NCBI GenBank assembly: GCA_012270555.1
Contig: JAAXIC010000003.1
Span: 1-64,000, forward strand
Direction of reading: 5' to 3'
Length of the DNA: 64,000 bases
Source: Chloroflexota bacterium
Lineage (GTDB): Bacteria > Chloroflexota > UBA11872 > VXOZ01
A model generated the notes under the pieces. That model worked only from the letters and a program-made list of their open reading frames with translations. It searched no databases and was not told where the DNA came from. The position numbers were made by a program, and so were the translations under genes. Below, piece by piece: positions 1 to 8,682 of this stretch (position 1 is its first letter; each line of letters starts with the position of its first letter).

Positions 1-64
1 TATACTGCAAATGTCCACAGAACCTAATCCACATTGGGCGGATTTGTACGACAAAATCATCTAA
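1..64 (+). CDS. C-terminal end of an unidentified protein (partial)
   Basis: An open frame enters from the left edge and stops at TAA 62-64. The visible tail reads ...STEPNPHWADLYDKII. The composition looks like a real protein end, but about 20 residues are too few to assign a family. The gene start lies outside the window. Confidence 0.35.
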   Translation, partial: ILQMSTEPNPHWADLYDKII

Positions 65-65
65 G

Positions 66-136
66 ATGGATTCCGCGCCCCCTGCGGGGACGAGCGCCCC
101 TGCAAGGGGGCAAACTTTCGCGGGAATGACGGATTG
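66..136. repeat. Palindromic intergenic repeat (GGATTCC / GGAATGACGG family)
   Basis: The stretch begins with gatggattccgcg and ends with gcgggaatgacgga, the two halves of a dispersed inverted repeat seen near 746, 7428, 14093, 25374, 42772 and 46434. The inner part holds GC-rich stem sequence. It abuts the start of the acetyltransferase gene. Confidence 0.55.
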
Positions 137-137
137 A

Positions 138-701
138 GTGCAATACCTCGTAGCAAAGGGCACCTACCGGAGCCAACTCTTGGTTGACCCATCACTTGAA
201 ACTTCCATCACTTTGCCTACGCTGGGCAACGTGCGTTTTCATTGTCTGCGCGCTGCGGACACCGACCTGCTCTATGCATTCTTCCAGATGCTCGGCAAGC
301 AGACCCGCGACTGGTTTCGTCCGCATACACCGTGGACGTATGAAGTGGCCCAGGACCTCACGGCCAAGGCGGAAGACCCCGACTTTATCAGATTCCTCGT
401 TCTGGCTGAGAAGGACGGGAAAGAAGAACCGGCGGGGTATGGGTTCTTCGAGAATCTGCAGTCCGACCGTCCGGTGCTTGGCATCGCGGTGGCCGATGCC
501 TACCAAGATTGCGGTTTGGGCCAGATAATCATGCAGCATCTGAAGGATGCTGCGCGGCAATTGGGCAAAAGGCGTATCATACTCACTGTGGACGGCGATA
601 ACCTGCGGGCGCAGCACGTTTACGAGAAAGTGGGCTTTAGGATGACGCGGCTGATTCCGGGAAGTTCCCACAATGCCCGCGAGATGGAGTGCGTCCTGTA
701 G
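138..701 (+). CDS. GNAT family N-acetyltransferase
   Basis: A 187-residue protein of the GNAT fold, expected to move an acetyl group from acetyl-CoA to an unknown amine. The acetyl-CoA-binding core is visible at about residues 115-170: strand VLGIAVADAY, the loop QDCGLGQ (equivalent of the Q/RxxGxG/A motif), then ILTVDGDNLRAQHVYEKVGF, the usual motif B ending. The annotated start is a GTG at 138 without a clear ribosome site and it touches the upstream repeat. A TTG at 180 is an alternative, and the conserved fold begins only at ITLPTLGNVRFH. It stands alone, with no operon partner. The substrate cannot be predicted. Confidence 0.85.
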   Translation: MQYLVAKGTYRSQLLVDPSLETSITLPTLGNVRFHCLRAADTDLLYAFFQMLGKQTRDWFRPHTPWTYEVAQDLTAKAEDPDFIRFLVLAEKDGKEEPAGYGFFENLQSDRPVLGIAVADAYQDCGLGQIIMQHLKDAARQLGKRRIILTVDGDNLRAQHVYEKVGFRMTRLIPGSSHNAREMECVL

Positions 702-745
702 TTGGTCGCGTGTTACTTGAGATGAACGGTATGCCTCCCCTCCCC

Positions 746-774
746 CTGGATTCCGGCCTCCGCCGGAATGACGG
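746..774. repeat. Dispersed palindrome, CTGGATTCCGGC...CGGAATGACGG family
   Basis: An inverted repeat with arms ATTCCGGC and GCCGGAAT around a short loop, flanked by CTGG and GACGG. The same unit recurs in other gaps, in either orientation and sometimes as the ACTCCGG/CCGGAGT variant. Confidence 0.7.
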
Positions 775-873
775 AACCAAGGTAGGCTTTCGCCGGCATG
801 ACGAACCAAACACCGCAAGAGCGAACAGATAGCGTGCACGCTCCGAAGCTATAGTAAGGAGAACAGAGTTTTC

Positions 874-3567
874 ATGGCAATCAAGACTTGGCCGGCGGAG
901 GTCAACAGCGTCCGCAAGGCAACGGTAGTTCCCTTCGATGAGGTCGCCTTGCCGGAGGAAATCTTCATCGTCCCGGGCGCGCACCTCGACTTTGGCTGGT
1001 GCGCGGGCATCTCCGAGTGTCTCGCTTACGCCGATGAGCTCATCAAGGGCTCCATTGACGCCATCACCGGCCCAACGCCGGACTACCGTTTCACGGTGGA
1101 GTACGCCGCGTTTTTGCGCCACTTCCTAAAGCGTTTCCCCGAGTACCTGCCCACCGTCAAGCAACTCGTCAAAGAGCGCAAGCTCGAGACCACCGCCGCC
1201 ATGGTCGGCTACATGGAGGACGTGCTTGACGGTGAACTCATGGTGCGCGAGATCGTGCACGCCAAGCGCTTCGCCCGCGACGTGCTGGAATGCGACCTGC
1301 CCACGGCGCAGCACTCCGATCTGCCCGGCCACACGCCGCAGACGCCCCAACTGCTCGCCAAGGCGGGAGTGAAGTATTTCTCCTACACCAGGTTCCGCCC
1401 GTATTCGCCGGTGCATTGGTGGGAAGCGCCGGACGGTTCCCGGGTGCTGGCGGCCAACCACATGAACAACTATGGCTGGGCCTTCTTGCTCACCAACCCT
1501 GAACTCGGCTGGTTACCAGAATATGAGGGCGATGAACCGGAAGTGTACTCAATTTCGGAGGCCATGCGTCTCTGGCCCCTGCCCGTGCTGCTCATGATGG
1601 GGCAGTCCGACCTGCGGCCGCCCATACCGGAGGACATGGTTGCCAAGGCAAAGAAACTGACCGACGAGGGCAAGCTTAACTTCACGTTCTCCACGATTAC
1701 GGGCTTCTTTGAAGCGGCGGAGCGCACCGGCATGGTGGACGACTTGCCGGTCTACGGCGGCCATTATCCGTACGCCTTCTACTGCATTCCGGCCTTCGCC
1801 CCGCGCATCTACCTGGAGGCCCGCCACGCCGAGAATGCGCTAGCGAGTGCGGAGAAGCTCTCCGCCATCCGCGGGCTCCTGGGCTTGGGCGCCTATCCGC
1901 GCGCCGAGATCGATCCCGCCTGGGAAGATCTCTATAACTGCCATGACCACAATGTTGGCGGCAGACACGGTGAACTCAACGACGACGTGCGTTACAAGAC
2001 GGCCGTGCACGCCCGCATGGTCGGCCAGGAAATCGCGCGGGAGGCGAACAACCAGTTCGCTACCCACGTCAACTACGCGCCGCCCAGCGACGAGGCACGC
2101 ACGCTGCTCGTGAGTAATCCGCTCAACTGGGACCGCTCTGAGGTGGTGGTGGACTACATGGAGTTTGGCGGCGATAACGTTACGGGCATCCGCATCACCG
2201 ATGGGCAGGGCAACGAGATGCCATGCCAGGTTATCGAGGCGCAAAACGCCGGCGAAAACCGCGTAGACGCTGCCGGTATGAGCTATTCGCGAGTGGACTT
2301 TGCCTTCCTAGCCAAGGATGTGCCGTCGCTGGGTATCAAGGCCTTCTATTTGGAGCCGCGGGTCGGCGCCAGCGACCAGAATACGCGGCGCATGACCATG
2401 GAGCACGTAGTGGAGAATGACCACTTCCGTCTGGACGTTACCGGCGGCACGGTTAAGAGTCTGCAGTGGAAGCGGGCGGGTGGCGCCAGCGTCGAACTTG
2501 CTGCCGAGGCCGATCACTATTTCAACGAGATTGTGGTGATCGAAGACCTGCGCTTCGATTTGGAAGACTCCCAGGACGAGCAGGCCATGAAGGTGCCAAC
2601 CACCGACGAGGCGCTGGAAGTGCAGGCCAGAGGCGAGGATTGGCTGGCCGGCACGAACTTTACCGGCCGCGAGTGGCGCGCGAGTGACGGTCCCACCCAG
2701 GTGCAGTGGGTAGAGCGCGGACCCATTTGGACGACGGTCTGCCTGCGCAGCCACGTGCTGGAAGCCCCCATCGTGCAGGAGATCCGCCTGCACAACCACG
2801 AGCCGCGCGTGAACCTCACCACCTCCATCGACTGGAACGGCTCCAAGAATACCCAGGTGCGTCTGGCCCTGCCCTACAACGTGCCGGGCGGGGAGGTCAC
2901 GTATGAAGTGCCGTATGCCAACGTGGTCTTCGGCAAGGGCGAGGTGCCGAATACGTATCGCGGCGACGGCTCGCGTTGGGTGCAGAAGTGGCTAGACGTA
3001 TCGAACGACGACTACGGCGTCACGCTGGGCACGAGTAACTGCGTGCACGCTATCAAGGATACAAGCATATATCCGACGCTCATCCGCACGGCGTACTCCT
3101 GCGGCACGCCGTTCTTCGAGTACCCGAATCTCGGCGTGCACACCTACCACGCGACGCTGGTGCCCCATGAGGGTGACTGGCGGGGCGCCAACGGAGAACG
3201 CGTCGGCTGGCAGCATTGGAACCCGCTGCAGACCGCCAAGCTGGCCACCGCCGCGCCGATGGAGCCTTTTGCGGGCAATACGTTCCTGAGTGATGAGGAG
3301 AGCTTCGTTAGCACTGACGCGGCGAACGTGGTTATCACGACCATCCAGGAGCACCCCGATCGCCCCGGCAACTGGCTGCTGCGTCTCTTCGAGGCCCACG
3401 GCGAGGACACGACGGTATCGCTCCAGCTTCCACGCGAGGTGGATGCAGCCTGGGTCACCAATCTCATGGGCGACTTGGAGACGGAGCTTGCGGTCTCCGG
3501 CAGCACGGTCACCGTGCCGCTGGGCGGCTATGAGATTGAGACTATCGCCGTCGCCTTCCGGAGCTAA
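874..3567 (+). CDS. GH38-like alpha-mannosidase family protein, copy A
   Basis: An 897-residue enzyme resembling glycoside hydrolase family 38, which hydrolyses alpha-mannosides with a catalytic zinc ion. The family signatures are visible: HLDFGW (H37, D39; zinc site), AQHSDLPGHTPQTPQLL (D149 in the position of the family nucleophile in DPFGHxxxxP) and CHDHNVGG (H357-D358-H359; the HHDAxxGT zinc motif). The remaining ~500 residues form the beta-rich C-terminal part. No signal peptide is visible, so it is probably cytoplasmic. The start ATG has AAGGAG about 9 bp upstream. A paralogue of identical length follows, separated by a terminator-like hairpin. The substrate is unproven, because several GH38-like clades act on other polar linkages. 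Confidence 0.85.
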   Translation: MAIKTWPAEVNSVRKATVVPFDEVALPEEIFIVPGAHLDFGWCAGISECLAYADELIKGSIDAITGPTPDYRFTVEYAAFLRHFLKRFPEYLPTVKQLVKERKLETTAAMVGYMEDVLDGELMVREIVHAKRFARDVLECDLPTAQHSDLPGHTPQTPQLLAKAGVKYFSYTRFRPYSPVHWWEAPDGSRVLAANHMNNYGWAFLLTNPELGWLPEYEGDEPEVYSISEAMRLWPLPVLLMMGQSDLRPPIPEDMVAKAKKLTDEGKLNFTFSTITGFFEAAERTGMVDDLPVYGGHYPYAFYCIPAFAPRIYLEARHAENALASAEKLSAIRGLLGLGAYPRAEIDPAWEDLYNCHDHNVGGRHGELNDDVRYKTAVHARMVGQEIAREANNQFATHVNYAPPSDEARTLLVSNPLNWDRSEVVVDYMEFGGDNVTGIRITDGQGNEMPCQVIEAQNAGENRVDAAGMSYSRVDFAFLAKDVPSLGIKAFYLEPRVGASDQNTRRMTMEHVVENDHFRLDVTGGTVKSLQWKRAGGASVELAAEADHYFNEIVVIEDLRFDLEDSQDEQAMKVPTTDEALEVQARGEDWLAGTNFTGREWRASDGPTQVQWVERGPIWTTVCLRSHVLEAPIVQEIRLHNHEPRVNLTTSIDWNGSKNTQVRLALPYNVPGGEVTYEVPYANVVFGKGEVPNTYRGDGSRWVQKWLDVSNDDYGVTLGTSNCVHAIKDTSIYPTLIRTAYSCGTPFFEYPNLGVHTYHATLVPHEGDWRGANGERVGWQHWNPLQTAKLATAAPMEPFAGNTFLSDEESFVSTDAANVVITTIQEHPDRPGNWLLRLFEAHGEDTTVSLQLPREVDAAWVTNLMGDLETELAVSGSTVTVPLGGYEIETIAVAFRS

Positions 3568-3604
3568 CGGGTCCGGTATATCGTCTGATTCCTAAGTCTT
3601 TTGT

Positions 3605-3643
3605 CACCATGGGAGCGCAACTCTGCGCTCCCATGGTGCTTTT
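3605..3643 (+). terminator. Rho-independent terminator between the two GH38-like genes
   Basis: A perfect 15-bp stem (3605-3619 with 3624-3638, arm CACCATGGGAGCGCA), a 4-nt loop ACTC, then CTTTTG. It lies 37 bp after the stop of copy A, so the two copies are probably transcribed separately. The stem is symmetrical enough to work in either direction, but only the plus side has a T run. Confidence 0.75.
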
Positions 3644-3797
3644 GTGCCTTTCGCGAAGCCTTTGACCAATAGAAAAGTCGGATGAGAAAAAGCGGTTTCC
3701 GTTTTCCATGGGCTTGCCTATACTGAGCTTGTCAAGGGTCGAAGGATGAATGAATAGTGTGCATACTCGAAAGCAGCAGAAGGAGAGAAGAAATCTC

Positions 3798-6491
3798 ATG
3801 GCAATCAAGACTTGGCCAGCGGAGGTCAACAGCGTCCGCAAGGCAACCGTAGTCCCCTTGGATGAGATTAAGTTGCCGGAGGAGATTTTCATAGTACCGG
3901 GCGCGCACCTCGACTTCGGCTGGTGCGCGGGCATTTCCGAGTGCCTCGCCTACGCCGACGAACTCATCAAAGGGTCCATTGACGCTATTACCGGCCCGGT
4001 GCCGGACTACCGTTTCACGGTGGAGTACGCCGCTTTCCTAAAGCACTTCCTGGCGCGCTTCCCGGAATACCTGCCCACGGTGAAGCAGCTTGTGAAGGAG
4101 CGCAAGCTCGAAACCACTGCTGCCATGGTGGGCTATATGGAGGACGCGCTCGATGGCGAGACCATGGTGCGTGAGATCGTGCATGCCAAACGCTTCGCCC
4201 GCGACGTGCTGGACGTTGATCTGCCCACGGCGCAGCACTCGGACCTGCCCGGCCACACGCCGCAGACACCCCAATTGCTCGCCAAAGCGGGGGTGAAGTA
4301 CTTTTCTTGCTCGAGATTCCGCCCGTACTCTCCCGTTTACTGGTGGCAGGCGCCCGATGGTTCGCGGGTGCTGGCGGCCAACCACATGAATACCTATGGC
4401 TGGGCTTTCATGCTCACCAATCCCGACATGCCCTGGTTGCGCCACTATGAGGGCGAAAACCTTGAAGTGCAGTCGATTTCGGAAGCGATGCGCATTTGGC
4501 CGCTGCCCGTGCTGCTGATGATGGGGCAGTCCGACCTGCGGCCGCCGATACCGGAGGACTTGATCGCCAGAGCCAAGCAGCTCACGGACGAAGGCACGCT
4601 GGACTTTTCCTTTTCCACGATAACGGGCTTCTTCGAGGCCGCTGAGCGCACCGGCAAGCTGGACGATCTGCCGGTCTACGGCGGCCAGTCTCCGTATGCC
4701 TTCTATGCGCTGCACGCGGTGGCGCCTGGGGTCTATCTGGAAGCACGCCACGCGGAAAACGCGCTGGCTTCTGCGGAGAAGCTCTCCGCCATCCGCGGCT
4801 TGCTGGGCTTGGGCGCGTATCCCCGCGCCGAACTCGATCCCGCCTGGGAAGACCTCTTCAACTGCCACGACCACAACCTCGGGGGCAGACACGGCGAACT
4901 CAACAACGACGTGCGCTACAAGACCGCGGTGCATGCCCGCATGATCGGCCAGGAGATCGCGCGGGAGGCGAACAACCAGTTTGCGACCCACGTCAATTAC
5001 ACGCCGCCCAGCGACGCGGCGTGCACGCTGCTCGTCAGCAATGCGCTCAACTGGGACCGCTCTGACGTGGTAGAAGACTACATGGAGTTTCCGGGCGACA
5101 ACGTCTCAGGCATCCGCATCACGGACGGACAGGGCAACGAGATGCCGTGCCAGGTCCTAAAGACCCAGAACGCCAGCCAGGACCGTGCCGATGCAGCGAA
5201 TGTGCGCCGCTCGCGGGTGGACTTTGCGTTTCTGGCCAAGGACGTGACGTCGCTGGGCTTCAAGACGTTCTACTTGGAGCCGCAGTTTGGCAGCGGCGAG
5301 CAAGCCACCCGGCGTGGGAAAGCCGAGCACGTGGTGGAAAACGACCACTTCCGTCTGGACGTAAGCGATGGCATGGTGAAGAGTTTGCAATGGAAGCGGG
5401 CGGACGGTTCCAGTGTAGAACTCGCCGCCGAGGCCGACCACTACTTCAACGAGGTCGTGGTGCTGGAAGACCTGCGCTTCGACCTGGAAGACTCTCTGGA
5501 CGAGCAGGCCATGAAGTTTCAAACGACCGATGCGGCCCTTGCGGTACAGGCCCGCGGCGAAGATTGGCTGGCAAGCACGAACTTTACCGGTCGCGAATGG
5601 TGCGCGAGTGAGGGTCCCACGCAGGTGCAATGGGTGGAGCGCGGACCTATTTGGACTACCGTTAGCTTGCGCAGCCACGTGCTGGGCGCGCCGATCACGC
5701 AGGAAGTCCGACTGCACAACCACAAACCGCGCGTGGACCTTACAACCTCCATTGACTGGAACGGCACGAAGAACACGCAAGTACGCATTGCGCTGCCGTT
5801 CAATGTTGCGAACGGCGAGGTCACGTATGAAGTGCCGTTTGGCAACGTGGTCTTTGGCAAGGACGAGATGCCGAACACGTATCGCGGCGACGGCGCCCGC
5901 TGGGTGCAAAAGTGGTTGGACGTTTCCAACGGCGACTACGGCGTCACGCTGGGCACGAGCAACTGCGTGCACGCCATCCACGGCACCACCATCTACCCAA
6001 CGCCCCTGCGCACGACCTATTCCTGCGGCACGCCATTTTTTGAATACCCGAACCTCGGCGTGCACACGTTCCACGCGACCCTCGTGCCGCATGAGGGCGA
6101 TTGGCGCGGCGCGCATGCGGAGCGGATCGGCTGGCAGCACTGGAACCCCTTGCAGACCGCCAAGCTGGCCACCGCCAGGCCCATGCAGCCGTTCGCGGGC
6201 CGCACGTTCCTCAACGACCGGGAGAGCTTTGTGCGCACCGACGCGGAGAACGTGGTGATAACCACCATCCAGGAGCACCCGGACCGCCCCGGCAACTGGC
6301 TGTTGCGCTTGTTTGAAGCACACGGCGAGGACGTGACAGTAACGCTGCAACTGCCGCGGGAGGTGGAGGCAGCGTGGGTGACCAACCTGATGGGCGACCT
6401 GGAAACGGAGCTTGCGGTCACCGGCAGCACGGTCACCGTGCCGCTGGGCGGCTACGCGATTGAGACCATAGCGATTGCCTTTGCAGCATAA
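3798..6491 (+). CDS. GH38-like alpha-mannosidase family protein, copy B
   Basis: A second GH38-like enzyme, also 897 residues from the ATG at 3798, preceded by AGGAGAGAAG. The open frame extends upstream to 3750, but homology with copy A begins exactly at MAIKTWPAEVNSVRKATVV, so 3798 is preferred. HLDFGW, AQHSDLPGHTPQTP and CHDHNLGG are all kept, so it should be active if copy A is. The two proteins align without gaps over their whole length, with many scattered substitutions (for example GGHYPYAFYCIP versus GGQSPYAFYALH near residue 300, close to where the active-site loop should lie). This indicates an old tandem duplication with possible change of substrate specificity. Confidence 0.85.
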   Translation: MAIKTWPAEVNSVRKATVVPLDEIKLPEEIFIVPGAHLDFGWCAGISECLAYADELIKGSIDAITGPVPDYRFTVEYAAFLKHFLARFPEYLPTVKQLVKERKLETTAAMVGYMEDALDGETMVREIVHAKRFARDVLDVDLPTAQHSDLPGHTPQTPQLLAKAGVKYFSCSRFRPYSPVYWWQAPDGSRVLAANHMNTYGWAFMLTNPDMPWLRHYEGENLEVQSISEAMRIWPLPVLLMMGQSDLRPPIPEDLIARAKQLTDEGTLDFSFSTITGFFEAAERTGKLDDLPVYGGQSPYAFYALHAVAPGVYLEARHAENALASAEKLSAIRGLLGLGAYPRAELDPAWEDLFNCHDHNLGGRHGELNNDVRYKTAVHARMIGQEIAREANNQFATHVNYTPPSDAACTLLVSNALNWDRSDVVEDYMEFPGDNVSGIRITDGQGNEMPCQVLKTQNASQDRADAANVRRSRVDFAFLAKDVTSLGFKTFYLEPQFGSGEQATRRGKAEHVVENDHFRLDVSDGMVKSLQWKRADGSSVELAAEADHYFNEVVVLEDLRFDLEDSLDEQAMKFQTTDAALAVQARGEDWLASTNFTGREWCASEGPTQVQWVERGPIWTTVSLRSHVLGAPITQEVRLHNHKPRVDLTTSIDWNGTKNTQVRIALPFNVANGEVTYEVPFGNVVFGKDEMPNTYRGDGARWVQKWLDVSNGDYGVTLGTSNCVHAIHGTTIYPTPLRTTYSCGTPFFEYPNLGVHTFHATLVPHEGDWRGAHAERIGWQHWNPLQTAKLATARPMQPFAGRTFLNDRESFVRTDAENVVITTIQEHPDRPGNWLLRLFEAHGEDVTVTLQLPREVEAAWVTNLMGDLETELAVTGSTVTVPLGGYAIETIAIAFAA

Positions 6492-6572
6492 GCCGCGCAA
6501 GGTGCTGCTGTAAGGCTCAGGCGTGTTGGCACGGATATTCGGAAGGCAAGATTCTTGTCAATTTCCTGCGCG

Positions 6573-7406
6573 CTAGTACTCTTCTGTGAGCAGCCGGTCG
6601 ACCAAAGACTCTAACTCTTCGTCCGAGAAGAAGTGGATGCGGATTGTACCCTGCTTGCCGCGGCGCTTGATTTCCACTTTTGTGGCGAGCGCGCGCCGCA
6701 GTGAGTCCTCCCAGGTCCCGCTGCGCGGATCGGAGGGCTTGGTCCTGGCAGAGCGTGGCGCGGCGAGCAGCTTCTTGACGAGTTGCTCAGTCTGGCGCAC
6801 GTTGAGGCCCCGTTTTTCTATCTCAGCTAAGGCATATATCTGCAATTCAGCCGAGAGCCGCAGCAGGGCGCGCGCGTGGCCTTCGCTGATCGTAGCCGCG
6901 GCCAGGGCTTCCTTCACGGCGTGCACGAGGTTTAGGAGACGCAGCGTGTTCGCCACCGCTGAGCGGCTCTTACCGACCCGCGCCGCCACCTGCTCCTGCG
7001 TGATGCCGAATTCGCTTATGAGCGCGGCATAGGCCTCAGCCATCTCCAGTGGCGAGAGGCTGGCCCGCTGGAGGTTCTCGACCAGCGCGATTTCCAGCGC
7101 CTCGCGGCTGCCGGTGGGCCGAATGAGCGCGGGGATTGTAGCCAGCCCCGCTTGCTGCGCTGCCCGCCAGCGGCGCTCGCCCACGATCAACTGATATGCG
7201 CCCGCTTCCGGCTGGCGGCTGACCACCACCGGCTGCAAAATGCCGTGCTCGCGTATGGACCGGGCGAGTTCGTCCAGTTCCTCCGCGACGAACGTCTGAC
7301 GCGGCTGCAGCGGATTGGGACGAATGCGCTCCACCGGGATGTCCTGGAGACCCGATTCCGGCAGCAACGCCTCGAGTCCGCGACCTAAGCCACCTCTACG
7401 CGACAC
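6573..7406 (-). CDS. parB: Chromosome partitioning protein ParB (Spo0J)
   Basis: A 277-residue centromere-binding CTPase of the ParABS system, which loads on parS sites and spreads as a DNA clamp. The N-terminus has the ParA-interacting segment RRGGLGRGLEALL, followed by NPLQPRQTF, the CTP-binding box at GERRWRAAQQAGL (about residues 76-88), and the parS-reading helix-turn-helix EFGITQEQVAARVGKSRSAVANTLRLL (about 130-157). A basic linker and a dimerisation tail follow. parA lies upstream on the same strand, 184 bp away. No TGTTTCACGTGAAACA-type parS site was seen in the window. Chromosomal parAB usually lies near the origin. Confidence 0.95.
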   Translation of the reverse strand: MSRRGGLGRGLEALLPESGLQDIPVERIRPNPLQPRQTFVAEELDELARSIREHGILQPVVVSRQPEAGAYQLIVGERRWRAAQQAGLATIPALIRPTGSREALEIALVENLQRASLSPLEMAEAYAALISEFGITQEQVAARVGKSRSAVANTLRLLNLVHAVKEALAAATISEGHARALLRLSAELQIYALAEIEKRGLNVRQTEQLVKKLLAAPRSARTKPSDPRSGTWEDSLRRALATKVEIKRRGKQGTIRIHFFSDEELESLVDRLLTEEY

Positions 7407-7427
7407 GCTCGCCTATCTCCTCTCAAC

Positions 7428-7571
7428 CGTCATTCCGGCGCAAGCCGGAATCCATCTTCTCTTCCGCACAGCTACTTGCCCTGCCAAGCGGGGGACAAGC
7501 CCCCGCGCTACGCCTGCCTGTAAGAACGTAGTATCCGCTTTTCCGTTCGCCCTGAGCCTGTCGAAGGGCAG
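7428..7571. repeat. Repeat cluster between parB and parA
   Basis: Three dispersed repeat types lie side by side: CGTCATTCCGGCG/CAAGCCGGAATCCA (7428-7454), a GCGGGGGACAAGCCCCCGC palindrome (about 7490-7510), and TTCGCCCTGAGCCTGTCGAAGG (about 7546-7568). The same three recur across the window. There is no gene here. Confidence 0.6.
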
Positions 7572-7590
7572 TTTTGCGATAAGCTTTCAC

Positions 7591-8349
7591 TCAAGATGCT
7601 CCCAAGACCTCCTCCGCCAGGTGTCGATAGCCCTCGGCCCCTTTCGAAAACGGGTCGTACGCCAGAATCGTACGGCCGTGGCTCGGCGCTTCCGCCAAGC
7701 GCACGTTGCGGCTAATCACCGTCTCGAACACCTGTCCGGGAAAATGCGACCGCACCTCGTCCCGCACCTGTTGCGCTAGGCGCGTGCGCGTGTCGTACAT
7801 TGTCATGAGGATGCGCACCTGTCCCAGCGTCGGGTGCAACCCGCTACGCACACGCCTAATCGTATCCAGCAACTGCGCCAGCCCCTCTAACGCCAGATAC
7901 TCACACTGTACCGGAATAATCACCTCGTCGGCAGCGCAGAGGCCGTTCACGGTCAACATGCCCAGCGACGGCGGACAATCTATCAGGATGAAAGCATAGT
8001 CTTCCTTCACCGATGCCAGCGCCGAGCGCAGGAGATACTCCCGCTCGGGCAGGTCCAATGCCTCCGCCTCCAGGCCCGCCAGCGCCGGGCTTGACGGCAA
8101 AATGAAGAGGTTAGGCGCGTTCTCCACAGGAACGATGAGGTCCTGCACCTGCGCATTGCTGCGCAGTGTATGGTAGATGCTCGGATCCCGCTTGGGAACA
8201 TCCAGGCCGCCCGTCGTATTCGCTTGCGGATCCAAATCCACCAGCAACACCGCCTGCTGATGGAGCGCCAGGTACGCGCCCAGATTGACGGCAGTGGTGG
8301 TCTTACCCACGCCGCCCTTCTGATTGGCTATCGCGATGACCGTGCTCAT
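7591..8349 (-). CDS. parA: Chromosome partitioning ATPase ParA (Soj)
   Basis: A 252-residue MinD/ParA-type ATPase that moves ParB-parS complexes over the nucleoid. The deviant Walker A motif KGGVGKTTTAVNLG is at residues 11-24, Walker A' is LLVDLDPQANTT and Walker B is FILIDCPPSLGMLT. The length is typical of short chromosomal ParA proteins that lack an N-terminal regulatory domain. It is transcribed before parB on the minus strand, although the order is loosened by a repeat-rich 184-bp gap. Confidence 0.95.
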   Translation of the reverse strand: MSTVIAIANQKGGVGKTTTAVNLGAYLALHQQAVLLVDLDPQANTTGGLDVPKRDPSIYHTLRSNAQVQDLIVPVENAPNLFILPSSPALAGLEAEALDLPEREYLLRSALASVKEDYAFILIDCPPSLGMLTVNGLCAADEVIIPVQCEYLALEGLAQLLDTIRRVRSGLHPTLGQVRILMTMYDTRTRLAQQVRDEVRSHFPGQVFETVISRNVRLAEAPSHGRTILAYDPFSKGAEGYRHLAEEVLGAS

Positions 8350-8682
8350 GGGCGTACCGAGTGTGAAACTAACGATCGGGCGTGTTTCGGACGTGGCGCG
8401 TCGTATGCCGACAACACAGTGACATTAGAACGGCGAGAACGGTCGTCAATTGCCGTTACACACACCGTCCGGCTAATGAACGTGGTAAGGGTGGCGTCCG
8501 GCCTGCCTGTTGCCTGGTAGCGCAGGTTTGCAACCCCGTATCACGTACGGGGCAGGCTCTGCGCCCGCGCTCACCTGCCAGGATTGGGATCCTTGTGACT
8601 GAGTGTGTCTTTCCATTGCCGCCACACTGCAATCCACCCTCACCCCGGCCCTCTCCCACCGGGAGAGGGAGTGACTTGCGTA
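8350..8682. repeat. Gene-free stretch upstream of parA with two repeat types
   Basis: About 8516-8575 holds GGTAGCGCAGGTTTGCAACC followed by CCCGTATCACGTACGGGGCAGGCTC, a composite repeat also seen near 63750. About 8637-8671 holds CACCCCGGCCCTCTCCC...GGGAGAGGG, the commonest palindrome of the window. The 100 bp next to parA should contain its promoter, but no convincing -35/-10 pair was found. Confidence 0.5.

Noticed and set aside
5157-6500. Long open frame on the minus strand inside GH38 copy B
   Set aside because: It is an antisense shadow of a GC-rich gene: no ribosome site, low-complexity H/R/V/A content, and a complete conserved enzyme on the other strand.
6573-8349. parS sites near parAB
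   Set aside because: No sequence close to TGTTTCACGTGAAACA was found in or around the two genes. TGTTTCGGACGTGG near 8384 is too far from consensus.
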